Assembly (NCBI RefSeq): GCF_040703125.1
Contig: NZ_CP160035.1
Location: 620,001-684,000, forward strand
Reading direction: 5' to 3'
Source of the DNA: Flavobacterium ovatum
Lineage (GTDB): Bacteria > Bacteroidota > Bacteroidia > Flavobacteriales > Flavobacteriaceae
DNA: 64,000 nucleotides
A program made the position numbers and the translations under genes. The notes beneath the pieces were generated by a model that made no database searches, had not been told where the DNA came from, and saw nothing but the letters and a program-made list of their open reading frames with translations. Positions 1 to 8,210 of the stretch are shown piece by piece (within the stretch, counting starts at the first letter, position 1; the number at the start of each line of letters is the position of its first letter).

Positions 1-593
1 CTCCAAACGGAAATCCGATTAACTATGAACGATTAGAGTTCTTGGGTGACGCTATGTTAAGTGCTGTAATTGCTGGACATTTATTCAACAAAGCTCCTTT
101 GGGAGACGAAGGATACCTAACTAAAATGCGCTCAAAAATAGTTAGTAGAGAACATCTGAACGAATTAGGTAAAGATTTGAATTTAATTAAGTTTGTTCAA
201 AGTAAAGTACCCATCAACCATTTTGGCGAAAATATCCATGGAAATATTTTCGAATCATTGATTGGAGCTATATATCTAGACAAAGGATATGTTTACTGTG
301 AGAAATTTATTCAAAAAAGAGTTATCATACCCTATGTTGATATTTCACGATTAGAAGGGAAAGTAATCAGCTACAAAAGCTTAGTAATTGAATGGTGTCA
401 GAAAGAAAAGAAAATTTTTCACTATGATATATTTGAAGATAATGGAATAGATGGACAACGACTTTTTGGAGTAAAATTAAGCATTGACGACAAGGTGATA
501 GCCAAAGCCAGAGCCACCTCAAAAAAGAAGGCCGAGGAAAAAGCTTCTCAACGTGCCTACTTCGCTTTTCAAACTCAAATAGACAAAAAGTAG
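1..593 (+). CDS. rnc: Ribonuclease III, 3' part of gene
   Basis: Cytoplasmic endonuclease that cuts double-stranded RNA during rRNA and mRNA maturation. The gene runs in from the left edge (open from base 3), so about 40-50 N-terminal residues are missing. Visible residues 8-19 read YERLEFLGDAML, the RNase III signature holding metal-binding Glu and Asp; a further catalytic acidic residue is Glu84 in the segment FESLIGAIYLD. Residues about 123-188 form the double-stranded RNA-binding domain, ending in a lysine-rich helix (SKKKAEEKAS). The stop is TAG at 591-593. The next genes on the strand are the IPExxxVDY gene and pyk, an order I know from flavobacteria. Identification is secure; only the start lies outside the window. 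Confidence 0.97.
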   Translation, partial: PNGNPINYERLEFLGDAMLSAVIAGHLFNKAPLGDEGYLTKMRSKIVSREHLNELGKDLNLIKFVQSKVPINHFGENIHGNIFESLIGAIYLDKGYVYCEKFIQKRVIIPYVDISRLEGKVISYKSLVIEWCQKEKKIFHYDIFEDNGIDGQRLFGVKLSIDDKVIAKARATSKKKAEEKASQRAYFAFQTQIDKK

Positions 594-706
594 GAAAAAC
601 AAACCAAAACTACAACGTTTGCGTTTGGAATTTAAAGAAATCATTGCAATATCAGTACTTATACTTAGATAGAAATGCTATATTTACATCTTGATTTAGA
701 ATCACT

Positions 707-1195
707 ATGGCTATTCATAAATTAGATATCGGTGAATTTGACGAAATAGATTATTATCTAATTGCGATACATACATCATTAGAAGATTATAGATTAGCCT
801 ATTTCATTAATCAAAAATTGCCTATCAATTTAGGCAAAAGTAAAGATGAAGTTCATATAAAGATAAAAGGAGGAGAGACACAGTTCTCTAGATTTTATTA
901 TGATGATACTGAGAATAGTGTTGCATGGGATTTGATACAAAATACAAATGAAGTTTTTCAACAGAATCGAGAAACTACAAATAATTTGTTTTCAGATTCA
1001 ACTATTGAAATGGCAACCAAAGTCTATTTACTTCCTGAATTGAAAAAGGTAGATTATTTTTTAAAAATCGAAAACTCAAATGATACTATTGATGTATCCA
1101 AAATAAAACAAATATTAAATACAATTGATGAAATTTCCACGGCCTATGCTGTAGAAACTGATCAAATAAAATCAAAAAACAATTTAATTTTCTAA
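707..1195 (+). CDS. IPExxxVDY family protein
   Basis: A 162-residue protein of unknown function. The family motif, normally IPExxxVDY, appears as LPELKKVDYF at residues 109-118. There is no signal peptide or membrane segment, so it is probably cytoplasmic. It is acidic and mixed alpha/beta in appearance. It lies 113 bp after rnc and only 5 bp before pyk on the same strand, so it is almost certainly co-transcribed with pyk. The family is named only from its motif and no activity is established; the fixed position between rnc and pyk in Bacteroidota is the only hint of a role. Confidence 0.85.
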   Translation: MAIHKLDIGEFDEIDYYLIAIHTSLEDYRLAYFINQKLPINLGKSKDEVHIKIKGGETQFSRFYYDDTENSVAWDLIQNTNEVFQQNRETTNNLFSDSTIEMATKVYLLPELKKVDYFLKIENSNDTIDVSKIKQILNTIDEISTAYAVETDQIKSKNNLIF

Positions 1196-1200
1196 CAACA

Positions 1201-2631
1201 ATGAGTACAAACAAAAAAACCAAAATTGTAGCCACACTTGGACCGGCTTGTAGCACAAGAGAGATTATCAAAGATATGATTGATGCTGGGGTAAATGTCT
1301 TCAGAATTAATTTTTCTCATGCTGATTATGAAGGTGTAAAAGAAAAAATAAACATAATCAGAAGTCTTAATGAAGAGTTTGGTTATTCAACTGCAATTTT
1401 AGGAGATCTACAAGGACCTAAACTTCGCGTAGGAATTATGGAAGACGGCATAGTAGTAAACGATGGTGATTTAATCACTTTCACTACTGCTGAAGAAGTT
1501 ATAGGAACTGCAAGTAGAGTTTTTATGAAATATAAAAATTTCCCTAATGATGTAAATGAAGGAGAAAGAATATTACTTGATGACGGTAAATTAATTTTTG
1601 AAATTGTTTCAACAGACAAGAAAACAGAAGTTGTTGCTAAAGTTATACAAGGTGGAGAATTGAAATCTAAAAAAGGGGTTAACCTTCCTAATACTAAAAT
1701 TTCACTTCCTGCATTGACAGAAAAAGATATTGCTGATGCTATTTTTGCAATTGGTCAAAAAGTGGATTGGATCGCGCTTTCTTTTGTGAAAACGCCACAA
1801 GATTTAAAAGACTTGCAAGATTTAATTGCTGAACATTCAGATGTTAAGATTCCGATTATTGCTAAAATCGAGATGCCAGAAGCACTTGAAAACATGGACA
1901 AAATTGTAGCTTACTGTGATGCCTTAATGGTAGCGCGTGGAGACCTAGGAGTTGAACTTCCTGCTCATGAGGTACCATTAGTACAAAAAGACTTAATCCG
2001 TAGAGCTAAAATGGCTCGTATTCCTGTAATTGTAGCAACACAAATGATGGAAACAATGATCACAAGTTTAACTCCTACAAGAGCTGAAGTAAATGACGTT
2101 GCTAACTCTGTAATGGATGGTGCTGATGCAGTAATGCTTTCTGGAGAAACTGCTGCTGGAAATTACCCAGTACAAGTTATTCAAAAAATGACACAAATCA
2201 TTGAAGCAGTAGAGAACTCTCCACTAATTCAAGTTCCACAAAACACTGCACAAATTAGAACAAAACGTTTTATTACTAAAACGATTTGTCGTCAGGCGGC
2301 TCTTATTGCTAATACTATTGGCGCTAAAGCAATTTGCACAATGACAAACAGTGGCTACACTGCTTTCCAAGTTTCTGCTTGGAGACCAAATGCTCACATT
2401 TTAGTATTTACTCCTAACAAAAGAATCTTAACTCAATTGAGTTTATTGTGGGGAGTTAGAACATTCTTCTATGATAAAGATAATAGTACTGATGATACCG
2501 TTACTGATGTAAACAACATCGTAAAAGCATCTGGTCTTGTTGAAACTGGAGATTTCTTAATCAACCTTGCAGCAATGCCAATCAAAGAAAAAGGTATGGT
2601 TAATACTTTAAGAGTTTCTGAAATAGAATAA
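1201..2631 (+). CDS. pyk: Pyruvate kinase
   Basis: Converts phosphoenolpyruvate and ADP to pyruvate and ATP, the last step of glycolysis, in the cytoplasm. At 476 residues it has the usual length for a bacterial enzyme. The N-terminal barrel strand FRINFSHADYEGV, the B-domain entry LGDLQGPKLR, the active-site signature PIIAKIE (residues about 217-223) and the downstream MVARGDLGVELP and MLSGETAAGNYPV blocks are all intact. The C-terminal allosteric domain follows from about residue 350. It starts 5 bp after the IPExxxVDY gene and is closed by a strong terminator hairpin at 2653-2688. Confidence 0.98.
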   Translation: MSTNKKTKIVATLGPACSTREIIKDMIDAGVNVFRINFSHADYEGVKEKINIIRSLNEEFGYSTAILGDLQGPKLRVGIMEDGIVVNDGDLITFTTAEEVIGTASRVFMKYKNFPNDVNEGERILLDDGKLIFEIVSTDKKTEVVAKVIQGGELKSKKGVNLPNTKISLPALTEKDIADAIFAIGQKVDWIALSFVKTPQDLKDLQDLIAEHSDVKIPIIAKIEMPEALENMDKIVAYCDALMVARGDLGVELPAHEVPLVQKDLIRRAKMARIPVIVATQMMETMITSLTPTRAEVNDVANSVMDGADAVMLSGETAAGNYPVQVIQKMTQIIEAVENSPLIQVPQNTAQIRTKRFITKTICRQAALIANTIGAKAICTMTNSGYTAFQVSAWRPNAHILVFTPNKRILTQLSLLWGVRTFFYDKDNSTDDTVTDVNNIVKASGLVETGDFLINLAAMPIKEKGMVNTLRVSEIE

Positions 2632-2652
2632 ATCTTAGCTTGAACTAAATCT

Positions 2653-2688
2653 AAAAATCCGTCTTGTAATTGAACAAGACGGATTTTT
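2653..2688 (+). terminator. Rho-independent terminator after pyk
   Basis: Inverted repeat of 15 bp, arms 2653-2667 and 2673-2688 (core ATCCGTCTTGT), with a 5-nt loop and a T-run on the plus strand. It lies 22 bp after the pyk stop codon. Confidence 0.9.
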
Positions 2689-2716
2689 TATTTGTAGAAA
2701 ATTTCCGAAAATTGTA

Positions 2717-2780
2717 TTTAATAAAAAGCTTACTAATGCCTTGAACTTTCAAAGAGTAAACTCCCCTCGGTAAAACCCTA
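2717..2780 (-). pseudogene. Decayed copy of a T9SS C-terminal tail
   Basis: This 64-bp stretch matches the 3' end of the neighbouring PL6 lyase gene (2907-2970) with about ten differences. Read on the minus strand it still encodes LPRGVYSLKVQGISKLFIK, against LPKGVYSLKVQGISELFIK in the intact gene. The TAA stop that follows LFIK in the lyase is TAC here, so the frame reads on into unrelated sequence. No upstream catalytic part remains. The simplest reading is the last scrap of a duplicated or deleted gene encoding another T9SS cargo. A short open frame (2651-2836) covers it but does not look like a functional gene. Confidence 0.7.
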
Positions 2781-2849
2781 GTAGACTGTGCTTTTTTCTG
2801 ATTACTGATAGAAAGTTGGCTATATTGCAATGGCAAATAGGAATGTGTA

Positions 2850-2867
2850 CGAAGTCGAGAGACTTCG
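2850..2867. repeat. Small perfect hairpin downstream of PL6 gene
   Basis: CGAAGTC (2850-2856), loop GAGA, GACTTCG (2861-2867). The 7-bp GC-rich stem lies 37 bp after the lyase stop codon on the minus strand. There is no clear T-run, so it may protect the 3' end or be part of a repeat rather than terminate transcription. Confidence 0.4.
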
Positions 2868-2903
2868 CAGAACAGACTTAATTAAAAAATATTTGCAAGA
2901 GTT

Positions 2904-4694
2904 TTATTTAATAAAAAGCTCACTAATACCTTGAACCTTCAAAGAGTACACTCCTTTTGGCAAAGCACTAACATCAATTTTCCCATTAGTTCCATTAACG
3001 ACAGTTTCCAAAGCAACTTTACTTTGCATGTCTATGATTTGTATTTTACCTAAATTATTTTCTCCAAAAGAAACATTCAAGTACTCGCCTTGAACAGGAA
3101 TTGGGTAAAGCGAAAGATTTTGAGTAGAGACTTTGTGGCAAAAAACGCCTAAAGTTGCGGAGGCTCCAAAACCTACTTTTATACCAACATCGCTTACCTT
3201 ATAAGGCACTCTGACTCCACCAGCTCCAAATTCTTCAGCTCCTGCGTCAAAAAGTGAAGGTCGAATTCCATCCAAAATATCTTTTGTTAGAAAACTATAA
3301 GTTCCTATTCCAGCATCAATTGCAGTACTCCCTAATGGTATTCTATAAAAATCAGTATCGCTAGCCAAAAGTCCTGAAGAAACAGTTTGATTACTTGTCA
3401 GATTACCATTCAGGGTCCAAGTGCCGGATTGTTTAATATTTCCTGTAAAGGTATAAGGAGAAGAAGAGTCTGCCGCTATAATTTCTTCAACTGCTTTCTT
3501 AGTAGAAGTAGGCATTAAAAACAGATTATTAGCAGCAACCATGTTTAATGCCGGTAACGTATTAGAACCACCCCCAAGTCTAATACCATAATCTCCATTT
3601 ACAAATGTATTATTAGTAATCATTATATTTTTCACTTGGTAATAACCACTTAGATTTGCACCACCTACTGAAGTAGAAATTCCGCCAATTAAATTAATCC
3701 CACCCAAATTAGAAGAAGTTCCTCCGCCAGCAGCAGTTGATTTGATCGAATTTACATTTTCTATATAATTATTATATATCTTATGATTTTCGCCTAATAC
3801 TCTAATTCCTCCAGAAAATAATTGGTTATTGGCTAAGAAATAATTGCCATAGACTTCACAATTATTGCCATGTCTAAGGGTCAAAGAACCGCTATAATTA
3901 CTAAAAGTATTGTTATAGTATTTGTTGTTACAGCTTTTATTCGAAATTACTTCAATTTCCCCAAACCAATTACTGAACAAATTATCATAAACTTCGGTAA
4001 ACGAATCATATAGCGAAGTACTACTATTCCCTATACGGATGGCATCTTGATCATTATATTGATCTACATAATTCCCTACAAATGTTCTATCGGCAAAATA
4101 ATTGTGATGAATTTTGGTGTAATTTGGCGCATTAACATCTCTATTGTCATTAATAGTGCTACCTATTCCATTTTTCCCTATAAATGAGCAATAACTTATT
4201 TCGTTATATTGTCCATAAAGCAAAATCCATTTATAGACAAGGGTAGTAGTGGCAGACTGAGCAGTTGTACCGTTATAGGCATCTATTTTAACATTTGTGA
4301 CAGTACAATTACTACAGGTATTGGAACTGGCGTCTCTAAATTTGATAACAGGTTCAATAGTAATACTAGTGGCAACCAAATTAGATGGGTTTCTAAAAAC
4401 AACTCCCTGAAATGTAATGTAAGCACCACCCATTGCGACTCTAGAGTTTCCTTCAAAAAATACTTGACCTGGGGTTTGTGCTTTAATTATTATGGGTTTC
4501 GCAGCTGTTCCAGTTTTATTAATATTAATATAGGTATCAGACCAAACACCGTCAGCCAGAATAATTATTGCTCCTGCACTCGCAGTTGAAATCGCAGTTG
4601 TCAGTTCCGTTTTTGTACTTACCAACTGGGCATTAGCTGATAATGAAAGTAACAAGATAAAAAAATGTAGTACCAGTAGTAGTATTCTTTTCAC
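2904..4694 (-). CDS. Secreted PL6 alginate lyase (chondroitinase B-like) with T9SS tail
   Basis: Predicted polysaccharide lyase family 6 enzyme that cleaves alginate (or a similar uronate polymer) by beta-elimination outside the cell. The 596 residues comprise a signal peptide (1-22, ending SANAQ), a single right-handed beta-helix (about 25-490) and a C-terminal T9SS type A sorting domain (about 525-596, LPKGVYSLKVQG and a terminal lysine). The catalytic set seen in chondroitinase B and AlyGC is present with the same spacing: Glu246, Glu248 (calcium ligands), Lys253 and Arg274 (in LRHGN), with Lys to Arg 21 residues apart. Upstream lie a TAGGTTTG -7 box and a perfect AATTGGTTAACCAATT palindrome shared with other uronate genes of the window. 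Alginate as substrate is inferred; dermatan-type substrates cannot be excluded. Confidence 0.88.
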   Translation of the reverse strand: MKRILLLVLHFFILLLSLSANAQLVSTKTELTTAISTASAGAIIILADGVWSDTYININKTGTAAKPIIIKAQTPGQVFFEGNSRVAMGGAYITFQGVVFRNPSNLVATSITIEPVIKFRDASSNTCSNCTVTNVKIDAYNGTTAQSATTTLVYKWILLYGQYNEISYCSFIGKNGIGSTINDNRDVNAPNYTKIHHNYFADRTFVGNYVDQYNDQDAIRIGNSSTSLYDSFTEVYDNLFSNWFGEIEVISNKSCNNKYYNNTFSNYSGSLTLRHGNNCEVYGNYFLANNQLFSGGIRVLGENHKIYNNYIENVNSIKSTAAGGGTSSNLGGINLIGGISTSVGGANLSGYYQVKNIMITNNTFVNGDYGIRLGGGSNTLPALNMVAANNLFLMPTSTKKAVEEIIAADSSSPYTFTGNIKQSGTWTLNGNLTSNQTVSSGLLASDTDFYRIPLGSTAIDAGIGTYSFLTKDILDGIRPSLFDAGAEEFGAGGVRVPYKVSDVGIKVGFGASATLGVFCHKVSTQNLSLYPIPVQGEYLNVSFGENNLGKIQIIDMQSKVALETVVNGTNGKIDVSALPKGVYSLKVQGISELFIK

Positions 4695-4732
4695 TTTTGT
4701 AAATTTTTAAGAGTATGATTTATTTTATTAAG

Positions 4733-4740
4733 CAAACCTA
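4733..4740 (-). promoter_or_regulatory. -7 box (TAGGTTTG) of the PL6 lyase promoter
   Basis: Exact match to the Bacteroidota -7 consensus TAnnTTTG on the minus strand. A TTG sits 22 bp upstream (4763-4765) as the -33 element. It gives a leader of roughly 30 nt before the lyase start codon. Confidence 0.65.
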
Positions 4741-4775
4741 TTAAATAAAATAGGATAGATTGCAAAAAAGGCCTT

Positions 4776-4793
4776 AAATTGGTTAACCAATTG
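4776..4793. promoter_or_regulatory. Uronate-type GntR operator, site 1 (PL6 lyase)
   Basis: AAATTGGTTAACCAATTG, containing the perfect 16-bp palindrome AATTGGTTAACCAATT. It lies 82 bp upstream of the PL6 start codon, just above the -33 element. It matches sites at 53473-53490 and 55988-56005. The TGGTNNACCA core is the operator style of FadR-subfamily GntR regulators such as UxuR/ExuR. Confidence 0.7.
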
Positions 4794-4944
4794 TGTTTTT
4801 AAACAAAAAACCTTACAGAATAATAAGTCTTTTATCTAACAACACTGTCCATCCCGCCAAATACAATAACACCAATAAGTTCTTATAAAACATAAACTTT
4901 ATCTAAAATTTAGAATCTCCATTTCGAACTATAATTATTTAATT

Positions 4945-4952
4945 TATCTTTG
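4945..4952 (+). promoter_or_regulatory. -7 box (TATCTTTG) of the Bax inhibitor-1 gene
   Basis: Exact TAnnTTTG match 22 bp before the start codon at 4975. The -33 TTG is not clear. Confidence 0.55.
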
Positions 4953-4974
4953 ATGCAATAAATAAATTACAATT

Positions 4975-5742
4975 ATGGAATTTAAATCACGCAACCCGTT
5001 TTTAAATAATAAATCATTCTCTCCTACTTCAAAAGCAGAGCAAATACATGAAGCAACTGTAATTGGTCAAGATCAAGAAATGACCCTTGCTGGAACGATT
5101 AACAAAACGGCATTATTATTCTTATTACTTACAGCTTCGGCAATGGTGATTTGGTGGATGGCTTTTAATGGTATGAATCCGATTCTCCCTGCTATTGGTG
5201 GCGCAATTGTTGGTTTAGTATTAGTTGTTATTTCGGCTTTCAAACCACAATATTCTGGTTATTTAGCTCCTGGATACGCCTTATTTGAAGGTTTATTCAT
5301 TGGTGGTATCTCCGCTATTTTTGAAGCACAATATCCTGGAATAGTAATTCAAGCTGTAGGAGCTACTTTTGCCACTTTCCTAGTATGTTTAGGATTGTAC
5401 AAATTCAAAATTGTAAAAGTAACTGAGCAATTTAAATCGGTTGTGATTGCGGCTACTTTTGCTATTGCAACATATTACCTGATTTCTTGGGTAGTTTCAA
5501 TGTTTACTAGTTTTCAACCAGTACACTACGGAAATTCTATGATGAGTATTGGAATAAGTGTATTTGTAATTATTATTGCTGCTTTGAACATTTTCTTAGA
5601 TTTTGATAGAATCGAAAAAGGGGTCCAAGAAAAAATGCCAAAATACATGGAGTGGTTTGGCGCTATGGGATTAATGATAACACTTGTTTGGTTATACATT
5701 GAATTCCTAAGGTTACTTTCTAAACTTTCAAGCAAAGACTAA
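4975..5742 (+). CDS. Bax inhibitor-1 / YccA family membrane protein
   Basis: A 255-residue integral inner-membrane protein with about seven hydrophobic segments after a polar N-terminus of about 50 residues. Later segments include the conserved region DFDRIEKGVQEKMPKYMEW, which has the acidic residues typical of the YccA/BI-1 (TMBIM) fold, and the terminal helix LVWLYIEFLRLLSKLSS. Bacterial homologues include a pH-gated calcium leak channel (BsYetJ) and the FtsH modulator YccA; which role applies here cannot be told from sequence. It is monocistronic, with its own -7 box and a terminator at 5775-5806. Confidence 0.92.
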   Translation: MEFKSRNPFLNNKSFSPTSKAEQIHEATVIGQDQEMTLAGTINKTALLFLLLTASAMVIWWMAFNGMNPILPAIGGAIVGLVLVVISAFKPQYSGYLAPGYALFEGLFIGGISAIFEAQYPGIVIQAVGATFATFLVCLGLYKFKIVKVTEQFKSVVIAATFAIATYYLISWVVSMFTSFQPVHYGNSMMSIGISVFVIIIAALNIFLDFDRIEKGVQEKMPKYMEWFGAMGLMITLVWLYIEFLRLLSKLSSKD

Positions 5743-5774
5743 TTTTGCCATTAACGGCACATCTATTATATACT

Positions 5775-5806
5775 AAATCCTTCTTTTTGAGAAGGATTTT
5801 TTTTTG
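5775..5806 (+). terminator. Terminator after the Bax inhibitor-1 gene
   Basis: Stem AAATCCTTCT / AGAAGGATTT (5775-5784, 5790-5799), 5-nt loop, followed by a T-run on the plus strand. As dinB converges from the other side it may act in both directions, but the T-run favours the plus strand. Confidence 0.85.
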
Positions 5807-5861
5807 TTTTAGTAGTTCCACTAATGCTTTCTAACTACAATTATATCAACCAAACTTGAAA

Positions 5862-6953
5862 TCAAAACTTAAACTTCAACTGCACTGCTACAACCACTTT
5901 CTTTTCCGTGGTCTCCGTATTCAAGTTACTCATAGAAATACCAAGTAAACGTACCGAATCTTTCATTCGTTCTTGGTATAAAAGTTCTTGAACGGTTTCC
6001 AGGATCAATCCTTTATCGGCTATGAAATAAGGCAAGGTTTTAGAGCGGGTTTGTTGCGTGAAATCGCTGTATTTTATTTTAAGCGTTACCGTTTTGCCTG
6101 AAACGTTATTCTTCTTTAACCTTCGCTCTAAGGAAGCTGCTATCCCTTGCAATTTTTCCAACATAAAGATTTCGGAAGATAAATTTGTTTCAAAAGTATG
6201 TTCTGCTGCTACTGATTTTGATATACGATTTGATTTTACGGGACTGTTGTGAATTCCGCGAACCACGTTGTAATAAAAAGCACCTGACTTACCAAAGTGT
6301 TTTTCTAGAAATTCCAAAGATTTTGATTTTAAATCTAATCCTGTAAAAATACCCAATTGGTACATTTTCTCAGTAGTTACCTTCCCCACTCCGTAAAATT
6401 TCCGGATAGCCAACACTTCTAAAAAAGACTCGACCTCATCTGGATTTACAGTTTTTTGACCGTTGGGTTTGTTATAATCACTAGCAATCTTGGCAACAAA
6501 TTTATTGATCGAAATTCCTGCCGATGCCGTCAAACCTACTTCGTTAAAAATACGAGTCCTAATTTCCTCTGCTAAAAGACTTGCACTGGGGTTTCCTTTT
6601 TTGTTTTGGGTGACGTCTAGATAGGCCTCGTCCAATGAGAGCGGTTCAATCAACTCGGTATAATCCTTGAAAATGGCTTGAATTTTTTTGGAGATTTCTT
6701 TGTAGCGCTCAAAACGAGGAGGAACAAAAATCAATTCGGGACAATTTCTCTTGGCTTGTAAACCACTGATGGCAGATCGTACTCCAAATTTCCGTGCTTC
6801 GTAACTTGCAGCAGCTACCACACCACGATTTTCGGATCCACCTACGGCAATGGGTTTTCCTCTTAATTCGGGATTATCAAATTGCTCTACAGAGGCAAAA
6901 AATGCATCCATATCAATGTGTATAATCTTTCTATTTAAGAGCGGCTCATCCAT
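5862..6953 (-). CDS. dinB: DNA polymerase IV (Y family)
   Basis: Error-prone translesion polymerase. The 363 residues include the N-terminal palm motif IIHIDMDAFFASVEQ (residues 10-24, catalytic Asp14), SLDEAYLD (106-113, catalytic Asp108 and Glu109), the helix-hairpin-helix region around residues 180-205 (RKFYGVGKVTTEKM) and the little-finger domain. The C-terminus, VAVQLKFKF, looks like a beta-clamp binding peptide (QLxLF type). A TAnnTTTG box (TAAATTTG, 6958-6965) lies only 5 bp before the start codon, so the message may be nearly leaderless. It is a single gene, converging on the Bax inhibitor-1 gene. No LexA box was recognised. Confidence 0.96.
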   Translation of the reverse strand: MDEPLLNRKIIHIDMDAFFASVEQFDNPELRGKPIAVGGSENRGVVAAASYEARKFGVRSAISGLQAKRNCPELIFVPPRFERYKEISKKIQAIFKDYTELIEPLSLDEAYLDVTQNKKGNPSASLLAEEIRTRIFNEVGLTASAGISINKFVAKIASDYNKPNGQKTVNPDEVESFLEVLAIRKFYGVGKVTTEKMYQLGIFTGLDLKSKSLEFLEKHFGKSGAFYYNVVRGIHNSPVKSNRISKSVAAEHTFETNLSSEIFMLEKLQGIAASLERRLKKNNVSGKTVTLKIKYSDFTQQTRSKTLPYFIADKGLILETVQELLYQERMKDSVRLLGISMSNLNTETTEKKVVVAVQLKFKF

Positions 6954-6957
6954 GTGA

Positions 6958-6965
6958 CAAATTTA
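6958..6965 (-). promoter_or_regulatory. -7 box (TAAATTTG) of dinB
   Basis: Exact TAnnTTTG match on the minus strand directly before the dinB start codon. If used, the transcript would have almost no leader. Confidence 0.45.
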
Positions 6966-7020
6966 GCTAGGATTTTCTTTGAGATGTGAATTTGTTATTA
7001 AAATAATTTACTTTTGGAAA

Positions 7021-7175
7021 CGGGCTAGCCCAGATGGTAGTGGTAGCCCCGAAGGCGAAAAGCTATTTTTTACGGGAGATGCAGAGCGACTAAAATAAGC
7101 TCCTGCAACGAACCTAGTAAAAAAGCTTTTGAACTGAGGGCTATAACGGACAGCTGGAATAAGCTCCTAATTAAA
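7021..7175. repeat. REP-like intergenic repeat, variant D
   Basis: GC-richer, non-coding stretch between dinB and the CYTH gene. On the minus strand it begins TTAGGAGC...TTCCAGCTGTCCGTTATA, resembling the start of the better-preserved copies at 10473-10620 and 22067-22201 (AAGGAGC...TTCCCGCTTTCCGCTATA). It contains the hairpin-prone segment CCCCGAAGGCGAAAAGC and two copies of AGGAGCTTATT. It is diverged and I assign it to the family only tentatively. Confidence 0.45.
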
Positions 7176-7182
7176 CAAAGGT

Positions 7183-7653
7183 ATGATGATTGAAATAGAA
7201 CGCAAATTTTTAGTAACTTCTGAAGCATTCAAAAAAGAGGCATTTTCCGAAAAAAGAATTAAACAAGGTTATTTAAGCTCTGTTCCCGAAAGAACGGTTA
7301 GAGTTCGCACTAAAGGAGATCGTGGATTCTTGACCATTAAAGGCGCGTCAAATGAATCTGGACTGTCACGTTTTGAGTGGGAAAAAGAAATTACAGTAGA
7401 AGAGGCTGAGAATTTACTTTTATTATGCGAAAAGGGGACGATTGACAAGACACGTTTTGAGGTAAAAGTACACGGTCATGTTTATGAAATTGATGTGTTT
7501 TATGGAGAAAATAAAGGCTTGATTATGGCCGAAATTGAATTATTGTCCGAAACGCAGGCTTTTGAAAAACCATCTTGGCTGGGGCAAGAAGTAACGGGAG
7601 ATAAACGATATTACAACTCGTATTTAAGTTGTAATCCTTATATTCATTGGTAG
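7183..7653 (+). CDS. CYTH domain protein (triphosphate tunnel metalloenzyme)
   Basis: Small cytoplasmic enzyme of the CYTH/TTM superfamily, which hydrolyses or transfers triphosphate groups (inorganic tripolyphosphate, thiamine triphosphate, or cAMP formation). The 156 residues make a single CYTH domain. The signature ExExK is at residues 4-8 (EIERK), followed by alternating charged tunnel strands (RTVRVRTKGDRGFLTIKG; FEWEKEI; YEIDVFYGENKGLIMAEIEL). There is no fused CHAD domain. Bacterial single-domain members are often tripolyphosphatases, but the exact substrate is not visible. The start could equally be the second of the two adjacent Met codons. Its stop is 4 bp from the stop of the converging RlpA-like gene. 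Confidence 0.88.
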   Translation: MMIEIERKFLVTSEAFKKEAFSEKRIKQGYLSSVPERTVRVRTKGDRGFLTIKGASNESGLSRFEWEKEITVEEAENLLLLCEKGTIDKTRFEVKVHGHVYEIDVFYGENKGLIMAEIELLSETQAFEKPSWLGQEVTGDKRYYNSYLSCNPYIHW

Positions 7654-7657
7654 AAAA

Positions 7658-8128
7658 CTAATCAATTACTTCTTCGATAGTTACAACCATAATACCAATT
7701 CCCTTATTTTTAGCAATTTCCATAAAACCTCTTCTGGTCAAATCAATTTCACGACCTCTGGAGAAGGGACCTCTATCAGTCACTTCAACGATTATCGATT
7801 TACCACTTGCTTGATTGGTTACTTTTAATTTAGTCCCAAAAGGAAGTTTTCTATGTGCTGCAGTATAGGAGTTATTATCAAATTTATCTCCACTTGCGGT
7901 TCGCCTCCCATTAAATTTATCATGATAATAGGAAGCATTCGCATCTTTTTTAAAAATTTTTAGCTTAAGGTGCGGTTCTTGACGAACAGTATCTTTAACA
8001 GTTTTTACGGAATCTCTAGAAACTGACGTTTTATGCAAAGAAGCTTTTAATTTCTCAACAATGGAACTTTGACTGGTGGCTAGTCCAATAATAGCTATTA
8101 AAAAAAATAGTGTTATCGATTTTCTCAT
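7658..8128 (-). CDS. RlpA-like septal ring protein, secreted
   Basis: A 156-residue exported protein with a signal peptide (1-20, ending ATSQS), a charged linker (about 22-58) and a double-psi beta-barrel domain (about 62-154). The domain shows ASYYHDKFNGRRTASGD (65-81) and VTDRGPFSRGREIDL (116-130), which carry the conserved residues of the RlpA lytic transglycosylase family. There is no SPOR domain, so it would not bind denuded septal glycans the way E. coli RlpA does. Likely role: cleavage or remodelling of peptidoglycan in the periplasm. It lies 82 bp downstream of a small membrane protein gene on the same strand. Confidence 0.88.
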   Translation of the reverse strand: MRKSITLFFLIAIIGLATSQSSIVEKLKASLHKTSVSRDSVKTVKDTVRQEPHLKLKIFKKDANASYYHDKFNGRRTASGDKFDNNSYTAAHRKLPFGTKLKVTNQASGKSIIVEVTDRGPFSRGREIDLTRRGFMEIAKNKGIGIMVVTIEEVID

Positions 8129-8210
8129 TTTGATTTTTTTAATTATAATCTATTTTGCAAAAACCATACCCAGAGCTATAAATTTCTGAAATATGAAGTA
8201 AATTACTGCC

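Noticed and set aside
613..624. ACAACGTTTGCG, similar to the 49796 repeats
   Set aside because: Single copy upstream of the IPExxxVDY-pyk genes, with only partial identity; no reason to link pyk to the LacI regulator beyond this.
2651..2836. 61-codon frame on the minus strand as a gene
   Set aside because: It overlaps the pyk terminator and consists of the decayed T9SS tail plus unrelated sequence on both sides.
4209..4589. 126-codon frame opposite the first PL6 lyase
   Set aside because: Ser/Asn-rich shadow of the beta-helix repeats.
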